From positions 1-11,090 of the forward strand of contig CAYPEK010000127.1 in assembly GCA_964409645.1 (NCBI GenBank): a stretch of 11,090 nucleotides of DNA, read 5' to 3'. Positions 1 to 8,600 of the stretch are shown here, one piece after another. Source of the stretch: CAYPEK01 sp964409645. Lineage in GTDB: Bacteria; UBP15; UBA6099. The notes under the pieces were generated by a model. It saw nothing but the letters and a program-made list of their open reading frames with translations. It was not told the origin of the DNA and did no database searches. The position numbers and the translations under genes were made by a program. Position 1 is the first letter of the stretch; each line of letters starts with the position of its first letter.

Positions 1-52
1 GAGCGCTGCGTTCGGGACGCAGAGGTCGTAGGTTCGAATCCTATCACTCCGA
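1..52 (+). tRNA. tRNA-Pro (anticodon CGG), 5' part missing
   Basis: This is the 3' part of a proline tRNA; the acceptor 5' strand and most of the D arm lie before the window. The anticodon stem pairs 6-10 with 18-22, all Watson-Crick. The seven-base loop TTCGGGA (11-17) gives anticodon CGG at 13-15, reading codon CCG. The T arm pairs 28-32 with 40-44 (one G-U) around TTCGAAT. The acceptor 3' strand is 45-51 and the discriminator is A52. The next bases are CTC, so CCA is not encoded and must be added by the tRNA nucleotidyltransferase. Confidence 0.95.
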
Positions 53-56
53 CTCG

Positions 57-83
57 AAAAGCCCCTCGGAAGAGGGGCTTTTT
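57..83 (+). terminator. Rho-independent terminator of the tRNA-Pro gene
   Basis: A perfect hairpin: GCCCCTC (61-67) pairs with GAGGGGC (72-78) around a GGAA tetraloop. The stem is preceded by AAAA and followed by TTTTT, so it extends by A-U pairs and ends in a U tract. It begins a few bases after the tRNA 3' end, as expected for a tRNA transcript terminator. Confidence 0.95.
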
Positions 84-185
84 CATTTGTTTTCTTCGAT
101 ATTCATCCTTCAAGATTTGATTTTTTAATTTACAAATCGGCGTTGTCGCAATTTCTATCTTGATCGTTACATAGTTGTAAGTAAG

Positions 186-191
186 TATAAT
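186..191 (+). promoter_or_regulatory. Candidate -10 element for the TPR gene
   Basis: An exact TATAAT lies 55 bases before the start codon in the AT-rich gap (84-245) behind the tRNA terminator. The -35 partner is unclear: TTGATC at 160-165 is 20 bases upstream, longer than the usual 16-18. An alternative pair is TTGTAA (175-180) with TAATAT (199-204), spacing 18. In such AT-rich DNA, chance matches are common. I see nothing else in this gap. Confidence 0.35.
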
Positions 192-230
192 TATATGGTA
201 ATATAGCAACATAAATAATAAGCTGGTGGG

Positions 231-236
231 ACAGGA
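231..236 (+). promoter_or_regulatory. Ribosome binding site of the TPR gene
   Basis: ACAGGA ends nine bases before the ATG at 246 and follows a GTGGG. It is a moderate Shine-Dalgarno match at workable spacing and supports that start. Confidence 0.55.
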
Positions 237-245
237 TATAATTGA

Positions 246-1214
246 ATGCTTAAACAAATAAACCCTGATGAATTAATGAAAAAAGCATTTGATTACATCG
301 ATTCACACCAATTAAATAAAGCCGCAAAAATTGGGAGGAAATTATTAGATATAAATTTCTCAGGCGGCTTTGAAATATTAGCCCTTTTAGAACTGGAAAA
401 CAGGAAAACAAAAAAAGCTATCAAAATATTGGAAGAAGGCGTAAAAAAAGCGCCAAATGTCTGGATTCTCTGGCAATTACTCGGAAATTCATACTCTGAT
501 GAAAAGGAGCCTGAAAAAGCACAGAATGCATATTCGATGGCTTTGAAATGTCCCGATAACGATTCCTCATCCATCTACTTAAATATTGCGATAGCATTGT
601 CACGCGAAGGAAAGCACGAACAGTCTCTAGAGGCATGCAAGAACATAAAGAGTAAAAAAATGTTTCTGAAAAGAATCGCGCTAGAAATGTCTCAATTAAA
701 TCAATTAGGGAGATATGATAAGTGTATTTTGAACGGAGAAAAACAAATTGGAAAAATTCAAGACGGATTAGGCACAGAAGAAGAATTCAATTTATCAAAT
801 ATTTACTCGTATTTAGCATCCGCTTATTGGTCAAAGTGCAAAAACACCGTCAAATCGAGCGAGTTCGTGTTCAAAGCCATTGAACTGAATAAAACAAACT
901 CCGATGCGATGTGGCTTTTGAGAGAAATTGAAAACAACAGATCCGCCGATTCTAAATATTTGAGAATAGTAGTCGAAGGAAAAGCTATAGGAATGAAAAT
1001 TGAAGATTCTGACAATATAGGATTTTTTACTTCTTATGATGTTGTAGCAAAAGATGAAGATGAAGCTTTATCTTACATTAAACGGTTTGAGCCAAAAGAT
1101 GTGAGGGATACACTTAGGATATCTAAATGCAAAGTTCGCGAAAAGAAAACGAGAGATCCCAAGGGCGTATATTATTGCAATTCCGGATATACCTATTTTT
1201 CTTTCGAAAGTTAA
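246..1214 (+). CDS. TPR-repeat protein with an unassigned C-terminal domain
   Basis: This is a 322-residue protein without signal peptide or membrane segment, so probably a cytoplasmic scaffold or adaptor. Residues about 8-230 are helical and TPR-like. The clearest repeat is about 73-106, where W-x2-LG-x2-Y and the A-x3-Y-x2-AL pattern fall at canonical TPR positions. Weaker repeats lie at about 8-41, 42-72 and 108-140, and again near residues 185-230. From about 235 to the end the protein changes character: a compact, mixed beta-strand domain with a GFFTSYDVVAKDEDEA stretch, rich in lysine and acidic residues, which I cannot assign to a named family. Sampled lines are 27-42% G+C, much lower than the genes downstream, which together with the adjacent tRNA is compatible with foreign origin. 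The partner of the TPR surface cannot be read from the sequence. The gene stands alone between a tRNA terminator and a small hypothetical gene. Confidence 0.85.
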   Translation: MLKQINPDELMKKAFDYIDSHQLNKAAKIGRKLLDINFSGGFEILALLELENRKTKKAIKILEEGVKKAPNVWILWQLLGNSYSDEKEPEKAQNAYSMALKCPDNDSSSIYLNIAIALSREGKHEQSLEACKNIKSKKMFLKRIALEMSQLNQLGRYDKCILNGEKQIGKIQDGLGTEEEFNLSNIYSYLASAYWSKCKNTVKSSEFVFKAIELNKTNSDAMWLLREIENNRSADSKYLRIVVEGKAIGMKIEDSDNIGFFTSYDVVAKDEDEALSYIKRFEPKDVRDTLRISKCKVREKKTRDPKGVYYCNSGYTYFSFES

Positions 1215-1252
1215 GTTGCGACGTAATCAGGAATCGTTTTTTCCACTTCGTG

Positions 1253-1276
1253 AATATCGAAAAAGATTTCGATATT
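1253..1276. repeat. Perfect 10-bp inverted repeat upstream of the small coiled-coil gene
   Basis: AATATCGAAA (1253-1262) and TTTCGATATT (1267-1276) are exact reverse complements separated by AAGA. G-U and G-C pairing of 1250-1252 with 1277-1279 could extend the stem by three. No uninterrupted T run follows, so it is not a textbook terminator. It ends 27 bases before the ATG at 1304, so it could be an operator, an mRNA 5' hairpin, or a weak terminator of the TPR gene. Confidence 0.6.
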
Positions 1277-1303
1277 TGCAATTTCCGTTTTGAGCTTTAA
1301 AAT

Positions 1304-1774
1304 ATGTTTCGTATGACTACTTTCGACGGCGACAAAGATAAGGCTTCCCTGCTCTTCGCTTTCGCAGAAATCCGCAAATCTCTGCTGACTTCAGCGGTTT
1401 TAGACGCTTTGGCGGCAAGGGACAAGGAAAAAATAGAAAACGCCCGGAAAGATGATGAGGTCAACCGCCGCAAAAGTTTTTACGAAGTGTATGAAAAACA
1501 GCTCGAACTCCGCCGTGAACAGTTAAAAACCGCCGTCGCCGAAAAAAAACAGGAAGATAAACAAGCCGCCAACCTATCGATGCAGAAACTTTACACTTCG
1601 CTCATGCTCCGGCTTGGCGGCCACGCGCCGCTCATCTCTTCAGACGACCCCAATGCATCGGCTCACCTGCTTACCGCCCTCGAATCATGGCGATCCGGCG
1701 GTCGCCAGCCATTTGCTCAGGACTCCGATCTTTTCTCGATGCCACAGTTCCCAGTTGTCAGATTCACAGAGTAA
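1304..1774 (+). CDS. Hypothetical coiled-coil protein, 156 residues
   Basis: I do not recognise this protein. Residues about 35-90 are almost entirely charged and helix-forming, with heptad-like spacing around ARDKEKIENARKDDEVNRRK and later YEKQLELRREQ, predicting a coiled coil. The N-terminal 35 residues are a more hydrophobic helix. The C-terminal 55 contain glycine, proline and serine and look less ordered. There is no signal peptide or membrane segment. An in-frame TAA at 1298-1300 fixes the upstream limit. The start is either ATG 1304 or ATG 1313; neither has a good Shine-Dalgarno sequence, with only a TGAG at 1291-1294. The gene converges on the exported-protein gene, with a 66-base gap that holds no clear terminator. 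The weak start signal leaves some doubt, but the biased amino-acid composition and full-length reading frame favour a real gene. Confidence 0.6.
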   Translation: MFRMTTFDGDKDKASLLFAFAEIRKSLLTSAVLDALAARDKEKIENARKDDEVNRRKSFYEVYEKQLELRREQLKTAVAEKKQEDKQAANLSMQKLYTSLMLRLGGHAPLISSDDPNASAHLLTALESWRSGGRQPFAQDSDLFSMPQFPVVRFTE

Positions 1775-1840
1775 ATACACAAAAAACGTAGATTTAGTTA
1801 TATATCAAACTGAAATCAGAGATAAATCGTATTAATCGCC

Positions 1841-2416
1841 TTATTTCGACGTTCCAGCTCCGGTTTCCACTGAAGTCTCATTCCCAATTATGTCCTCTTT
1901 AGGAATAAGTTTCTCCAATTCCTTCAACCGGTTATTCGAATATCCAGCGACGAACCCTATGCCTTCTTTAATCAATGTTTCTTCTACAAGACTCTGCGGG
2001 ATTTTAATCGCATACTGAATTGAATACGTCCCGTCCTGCTCTTTAAATATCGAATATGCGCCGGGATTTGTATCGTAACTATTCTCATCGAGCAGTCTGA
2101 GCATCAATTCAACCGGTACCTTTTTCACAGTGACAATAGTTGTACCGATTACAATAAGCGACTGGTCCGGGTCCGGGGCGGTCGCTGCCACAACCACTTC
2201 CCATCCGAACTCCCAACCGGGACGCGAGTACAGTACTTTCCACATTCCGTCCGCCGGTTTATCCACAAACTTGTACCCGGCCTCGTTATAATTCGACAGC
2301 GTTGCGTCTATTTCATTGTTAGTCATCGCGATTGCACTCGACGCGCAAAACACCGCAATTCCTATGACGAAAATCACAGCCGTTTTTTTACAATAATTTA
2401 AGGTAATAGTTCTCAT
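1841..2416 (-). CDS. Small exported protein of unknown function (possible YbjN-like fold)
   Basis: This is a 191-residue precursor. Residues 1-30 form a classical Sec signal peptide: lysines at 10-11, a hydrophobic core at 13-25, and a SAIA site predicting cleavage after Ala30, so the product is periplasmic or secreted. The mature part has alternating beta strands (about 55-100) and a C-terminal helical region (about 140-175). It ends in a short Glu/Thr/Ser-rich tail. The order of strands, a loop with N-PGAYSIFKEQDG, further strands and an amphipathic helix recalls the YbjN / type III secretion chaperone-like fold. That is a memory-based, fold-level guess, not an assignment. Cysteines occur only in the signal peptide. 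The start is supported by the signal peptide and by a promoter immediately upstream; no Shine-Dalgarno is visible. Confidence 0.8.
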   Translation of the reverse strand: MRTITLNYCKKTAVIFVIGIAVFCASSAIAMTNNEIDATLSNYNEAGYKFVDKPADGMWKVLYSRPGWEFGWEVVVAATAPDPDQSLIVIGTTIVTVKKVPVELMLRLLDENSYDTNPGAYSIFKEQDGTYSIQYAIKIPQSLVEETLIKEGIGFVAGYSNNRLKELEKLIPKEDIIGNETSVETGAGTSK

Positions 2417-2424
2417 ATTATGCT

Positions 2425-2453
2425 ATAATAAACATCTGGTTATGTAATGTCAA
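2425..2453 (-). promoter_or_regulatory. Near-consensus sigma70-type promoter of the exported-protein gene
   Basis: On the minus strand, an exact -35 TTGACA (2453 to 2448) is followed after 17 bases by TATTAT (2430 to 2425), five of six matches to the -10 consensus. The usual distance from the -10 hexamer places the transcription start near 2418, only about two bases before the ATG whose A is 2416. The transcript would then be leaderless or nearly so, which agrees with the absence of a Shine-Dalgarno sequence. Confidence 0.75.
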
Positions 2454-2558
2454 TGGGTTGTATATGATATGTATTATATGAAAGTAATAAACTTATATAT
2501 AACGCCAAATGTCAAAATGTAATATTTGTAAAACTGCTTTGTATTATCGTTGTTAAGT

Positions 2559-2565
2559 AAAGGGG
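2559..2565 (+). promoter_or_regulatory. Ribosome binding site for the alternative upstream start at 2574
   Basis: AAAGGGG lies eight bases before an in-frame ATG at 2574-2576. It is at least as good a Shine-Dalgarno match as the GGGG at 2644-2647, seven bases before ATG 2655. The two sites make the start of the giant gene ambiguous: using 2574 adds 27 residues in front of the signal peptide. Confidence 0.5.
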
Positions 2566-2654
2566 ATATTGAAATGCTGTACAAAAGACTCCTGCAAAAA
2601 TCATTAATAGACCAAAAATACCCGTCGACAAAATCATCATTACGGGGAAATAAA

Positions 2655-5600
2655 ATGAACGGACATTTTCGACACAAGTCACTTTTGACGTTCTCCATCC
2701 TTTTTCTGCTTTTGTTCGCATCGTCTAAGGCAGCGCTGGGTGGAATTACAGCAGGAGCCGTTTACCCCAGCGGCATTGGTAGTGGAAGCGGTTTTATTAA
2801 AGCAACCAGTTCACAAAGAGAAGCTATGTATTTCACATTAACTGCTGACGGTGGCGGCGCAAAAAAACTCACTTCTGTAGCAATTACATTAGTCGGGTCT
2901 TCAATACAAACAAACATGTTTAATGCTCTTTCTAGCTCTGACGCTAGCGGGATTTCTATTTATCAAGATACAGGATCTGGGTCGCTCGAAATTGGTACAG
3001 ACACTCTCATAGCACTTAGTGCTTTTTCATGGGGAACTGGCGGAGCCACAGGTAGCACAAGCACAAATGATACCGCTACACTTACAATTAGTGGCGGTCT
3101 CACAATAACTGCAAGTACAACACAGACATTTTTTGTTGTAATCAGAACTAATTCAACATTAACGGATGCACAGACATTTCAGCTACAGATAGCAGCAAAT
3201 GGGTTAAATACTAATGATACCAGTGATTACCCAGCATCAGCCGTGACAACCTCCAACATAACCACCGACACGGCGGCGCCGACTTTTACAATCGACAACG
3301 ATGCTCTCGGCACATGGTCCACTTCGGATATGATTCAGGTAACGGCAAGTGATACGGGCGCCGGAGTCAGCACAACATACTGGGGATACTCGACAGATTC
3401 GACATGCGACGCGTCGGACACGATAACAACCGCAGCTTCAACAATGGTTGTTTCATCAACATATAACCAATATATTTGCTTCAAAAGTTACGACCTAACA
3501 GAAACGGAACCTAACGGAAATGTCGGCTACAGCACTGCGATTGGGCCGATAATGGTAGATACGGACCTTCCGGTTATAACCTTCAACAACCCGGCGGCAA
3601 GCACGTACGAGACTGTCGATTTCGACATCGACATATCGGACAGCGATACCGGCGGCAGCGCGTTGACATCGTGTGAGTACATGGTTGAAAGCAACAACGG
3701 ATCATGGGTGGAAACGCAGGCATGGGCCGCGCGAAGTGCGTGCAACAGCGCCACTTCTCAAAGCGTAACCGTCGGCGCCGCCGCACAGTGCCTTGACGAA
3801 GGCGCGGACAAATGCAGGGTGACGGTGCGCGCGACGGACGGCGCGGGCAACTTCGCCACCGCCGCGAGGACGTTCGGCATCGATTTCAGCAGCCCGACAG
3901 TCACGTTCAACAACCCCGCCGACGCATCGTGGCAGGGAAGCGCGGGTGTCGTGCTCGATATCACAGACACGGACGACGGAAGCGGAGTCAACACCTGCGA
4001 GTACATGGTGGAGAGCGACAACGGAGGCGGATTTGCCGAAACTCAGGCGTGGTCGGCTCGAACCACCTGCAATAGCGCGACGTCTCAGACGGTGACCGTC
4101 GGCAGCGGCGTGCAATGCCCGGATGAAGGCTCCGGAAAATGCAGAGTAACTGTGAGAGCAACCGACAATGTGTCGAAAGTGACGACAGCGACAGCGAAGA
4201 CTTTCAACATCGACTACACCGACCCGGCCATCACATTCAACGGCCCGGCAAATACGGCGACTCAAACCGTGAGCTTCGACATAGACGTGTCGGACTCGGA
4301 CGCTGGAAGCGGACTATCCCTTTGCGAATACAGGGTTGTAAGTAATGCCTCTGAAACACAGGCATGGACAAGCCGCACGTGCAACAGCACAACATCGGCC
4401 AACATAACGGTAGGATCGGGATCGATGTGTCAGGACGACGGGCCGAGCATGTGCAGCGTTACCGTCCGTGTTACGGACAACTCCGCGAACACGGTAACCG
4501 CCGCGACCGTCGCTTACGACATCGACTTCGGCGGCCCGGCCGGCGGCGCGCTCACCTACACAAACGGATACGCAACAACAACCACACTGATAATCAACTA
4601 CGGCGCGGTAATGGATATCGGCTCCGGAGTTCTGTCGAATACGCTTCAGTATAAGGAAGCCACGCTCAGCGCCGGAGCATGCGGCGCATACGGAGTATGG
4701 ACGAATACGGGCAACCAACCGGCAGACACTAACGCAGGATCAGTCAATTTCACCGCAACCGACGGCAAATGCTACATGTTTCAATATGTGCTGACGGACA
4801 ACAACAGCCATGTAACAACCGTCGCCCCGACGGATGTGACAAAAGTGGACACAAGCGCTCCCGCGGCGTGCAGCGTTTCGGGAGTAACGGAAGACACCGG
4901 CGCGGCGTGCCAGTACACATCCGGTTCGACCGTTTACTACAACAACGACGCCTCGTGCAATAGCGGCGACGGACAGTTTACGCTGACAATAACGCCGGGC
5001 GCGGATGCCGAGAGCGACGTGCAGAAAGTCAACTTCCCGACGACAGTTTCCGCCGGCGGCGACGACTCTTCGTCGCCCTACTCGCTCCAATACACATGGT
5101 CAGCAGCCTCAGTTTTCAATGCAGCGGAAACCGTCACTACATTCAATAACGCCGACCTTACAAGCACATGCACGATCAGCGTTCTGCAGGACCTCACCGG
5201 CCCGACCGGCGGAACGCTCACCTATACCGACGGCTACGCAACAAGCACCGCTCTGACGATCAACTACGACACGATCGCCGACGCCTCATCCGGCATAGCC
5301 ACTTATGTGCTCCAATTTCAGGAAGCGACGCTCGGCGGAGCGTCTTGCGGTGCATACGGCGCATGGACAAACACGGGCAACCAGCCCGCGAGCACAGCCG
5401 CCGGGAGCGTCAGCTTCACCGCCACCGACGCGAAATGCTACGCGTTCCAATACGTCCTTACGGACAACGTCGGCAATGTGACAACAGTATCGTCCGCGAG
5501 CGTGACAAAAGTTGACACAACCGCGCCCGGCGCGTGCAGCGTCTCGGGAGTCACCGAGGACACCGGCGCGGCGTGCCAGTACACATCAGGCTCCACCATT

Positions 5601-8600
5601 TATTACAACAATAACGCCTCGTGCAACAGCGGTGACGGTCAGTTTACGCTGACAATCACACCGGGCGCGGACGCCGAAAGCGATGTGCAGAAAGTCAATT
5701 TCCCAACGACAGTTTCCGCCGGCGGCGACGACTCTTCGTCGCCCTACTCGCTCCAATACACTTGGTCGGCGGCCTCGACTTTCGACACAGCGGAAACCGT
5801 CACTACATATAACAACGCCGAACTCACAAGCACATGCACGATCAACGTTCTGCAGGACCTCACCGGCCCGACCGGCGGAGCGCTCACTTACACAGACGGA
5901 TACGCAACAAGCACCGCCATGACGATTAATTACAGCGCGATCACCGACGCCACATCGGGCGTCGCCTCTTATGTCCTTCAGTATCAGGAAGCAACGCTCA
6001 GCGGGGCCTCTTGCGGCGCATACGGAGCATGGACAAACGCGGGCAACCAGCCCGCGAGCACAGCCGCCGGGAGCGTCAGCTTCACAGCCACAGACGCGAA
6101 ATGCTACGCGTTCCAGTACGTCCTTACAGACAACGTCGGCAACGTTACGACCGTATCGTCTCCTTACGTAACGTTTATAGATACGACCGCGCCCGGCGCG
6201 TGCAGTGTTTCGGGTGTTACCGAGACTTCCGGCGCGGCGTGCCAGTACACATCCGGCTCCACCATTTACTACAACAACAACGCCTCGTGCAACAGCGGCG
6301 ACGGTCAGTTTACACTGGCGATCACGCCGGGCGCGGACGCCGAAAGCGATGTGCAGAAAGTCAACTTCCCGACCACGGTTTCCGCGGGCGGCGACGACAG
6401 CGCGGCTCCCTACGAATTGCTATATACTTGGTCGGCGGCCTCGACCTTCAACACATCGGAAACCGTAACGACTTACAACTTCGCAGAACTCACAAGCACA
6501 TGCACCATCAATGTGCTGCAGGACCTCACCGGCCCGACGGGCGGCGCGCTCACCTACACCGACGGCTATGCAACAAACACCGCCATGACGATCAACTACG
6601 ACGCGGTGGCCGACGCAACATCCGGAGTAGCAACATACGTTCTTCAATATCAGGAAGCGACACTCAGCGCGGGCACATGCGGCGCGTATGGCGCATGGAC
6701 CAATACGGGCAACCAGCCCGCGAGCACCGCCGCCGGTTCGGTCAGTTTCACCGCCACCAACGCGAAATGCTACGCGTTCCAATACGTCCTTACGGACAAC
6801 GTCGGCAATGTGACAACCGTATCGTCGGCAAGCGTGACAAAAGTTGACACGACCGCTCCCGGCGCGTGCAGCATATCAGGAATTACGCCGAACACAGGCA
6901 CAACCTGCCAGTACGTTTCAGGTTCGACCGTTTACTACAATAGCAACGCCGCCTGCAACAGCGGCGACGGCACATTCACGGTGGCGGTCACAGCGGGGGC
7001 GGATGCGGAGAGCGACGTGCAGAAAGTCAACTTCCCGGCGACTGTTTCCGCGGGCGGCGACGACAGCGCGGCCCCCTACGAATTGCTTTATACCTACTCA
7101 AACGCATCTGTTTACAGTTCCGCTTCGACGGTAACAACTTATAACAACGCCGGACTCACAAACACATGCAGCTTTGATGTGACTCAGGACCTCACAGGCC
7201 CGACGGGCGGCGCGCTCACCTACACCGACGGCTATGCAACTGGCACGAACCTGACGATCAACTACGGTGCGGTATCCGACGCCGGAGCAGGAATTACATC
7301 TTACGTCTTGCAATACAAGGAAGCGACACTCAGCGCGGGCGCGTGCGGCGCGTATGGCGCATGGACCAACACCGGCAATCAGCCCGCGAGCACGGCTGCA
7401 GGATCAGTCAGCTTCACAGCCACCGATGCAAAATGCTATCAGTTCCAATACGTGCTGACGGACAACGTCGGCAACGGGACAACCGTTTCGTCCGCGAGTG
7501 TGACAAAAGTTGACACGACCGCACCCGGTGCATGCGGCATATCCGGCATCACGCCGAACACCGGCACAACCTGCCAGTACGTCTCCGGCTCAACCGTTTA
7601 CTACAACAACAACGCCGCCTGCAACAGCGGCGACGGTACGTTCACCGTAGCGGTCACGGCCGGCACGGACGCGGAGAGCGACGTGCAGAAAGTCAACTTC
7701 CCGGCGACAGTTTCCGCGGGCGGCGACGACAGCGCCTCACCATACGAACTTCTCTATACCTATTCCGCGGCTTCGAGTTTCAATTCGTCCGCGACCGTCA
7801 CGACTTACAATAACGCTTCACTTACAAACACTTGCAGCTTCGACGTAACACAGGACATCACAGGCCCGACCGGAGGCGCACTCACTTACACCGACGGCTA
7901 TGCAACAAGCACCAGCCTGACGATCAACTACGGCGCGGCGGCCGACGCCACATCCGGCGTCGCGACTTATATACTCCAATATCAGGAAGCAACGCTCAGC
8001 AACGACACATGCGGCGCTTATGGCGCATGGACCAACACCGGCAATCAGCCCGCGAGCACCGCCGCCGGAAACGTCAGCTTCACCGCAACCGACGGCAAAT
8101 GCTACATGTTCCAGTACGTTCTCACGGACAACGTCGGCAATGTATCCACCGTCTCGTCGGCAAGCGTGACAAAAGTCGATACGACAGTTCCGGCCTCATG
8201 CACAGTTTCAGGCATAACGCCGAACACGGGCACGACATGCCAGTATGTATCCGGAACAACCGTCTATTATAACAATAATGCTTCGTGTAACAGCGGCGAC
8301 GGCACATTCACAGTTGCCGCAACAAGCTCCGACGCGGAAAGCGGCACCCAGAAAATTAACTTCCCGGCGACAGTTTCCGTGGGCGGCGACGACAGCACCT
8401 CACCTTACGAACTTCTCTACACTTATTCAGCGGCTTCGAGTTACGATTCATCTTCCACAGTGACCGGATACAACAATGCCGGTCTGACAAACACATGCAC
8501 ATTCAACGTAACCCGCGACACTGCGAGCCCGACCGGCGGCGCACTCACTTACACCGACGGTTTCGCGACAAGCACAACTCTGACGATCAATTACGGCGCA

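Larger units (their letters stand above)
2417..2573. other. Divergent AT-rich intergenic region
   Basis: This 157-base gap separates the minus-strand exported-protein gene from the giant plus-strand gene. It holds the minus-strand promoter. Plus-strand -10-like hexamers, such as TATTAT at 2542-2547, lack a convincing -35 at 16-18 bases, so I do not call a plus-strand promoter. In the frame of the giant gene, stops at 2520-2522 and 2529-2531 set the upstream limit. Confidence 0.6.

Noticed and set aside
28..52. Possible att site at the tRNA 3' end
   Set aside because: I found no second copy of this sequence in the window and no integrase gene.
1614..1835. Plus-strand frame of 73 codons overlapping the small coiled-coil gene
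   Set aside because: It is a shadow in another frame, with low-complexity composition and no start signal.
1775..1840. Bidirectional terminator between the convergent genes
   Set aside because: Only an imperfect hairpin (GATTTAGTT with AACTGAAATC, one bulge) without a T run on either side.
2474..2721. Two small minus-strand frames (74 and 69 codons), one hydrophobic
   Set aside because: They overlap the 5' end of the giant gene; the hydrophobic stretch is antisense to AT-rich leader and signal-peptide DNA, and there is no ribosome binding site.
3702..4265. Minus-strand open frame of 187 codons
   Set aside because: Antisense to type A repeats in GC-rich DNA; Arg/Ala/Cys-rich with no domain pattern, and no start signals of note.
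6011..6847. Plus-strand open frame of 278 codons, rich in Arg, His and Gln
   Set aside because: It lies in another frame of the giant gene, repeats with the array period and has shadow-frame composition. The secreted-protein frame explains the repeat and codon pattern.
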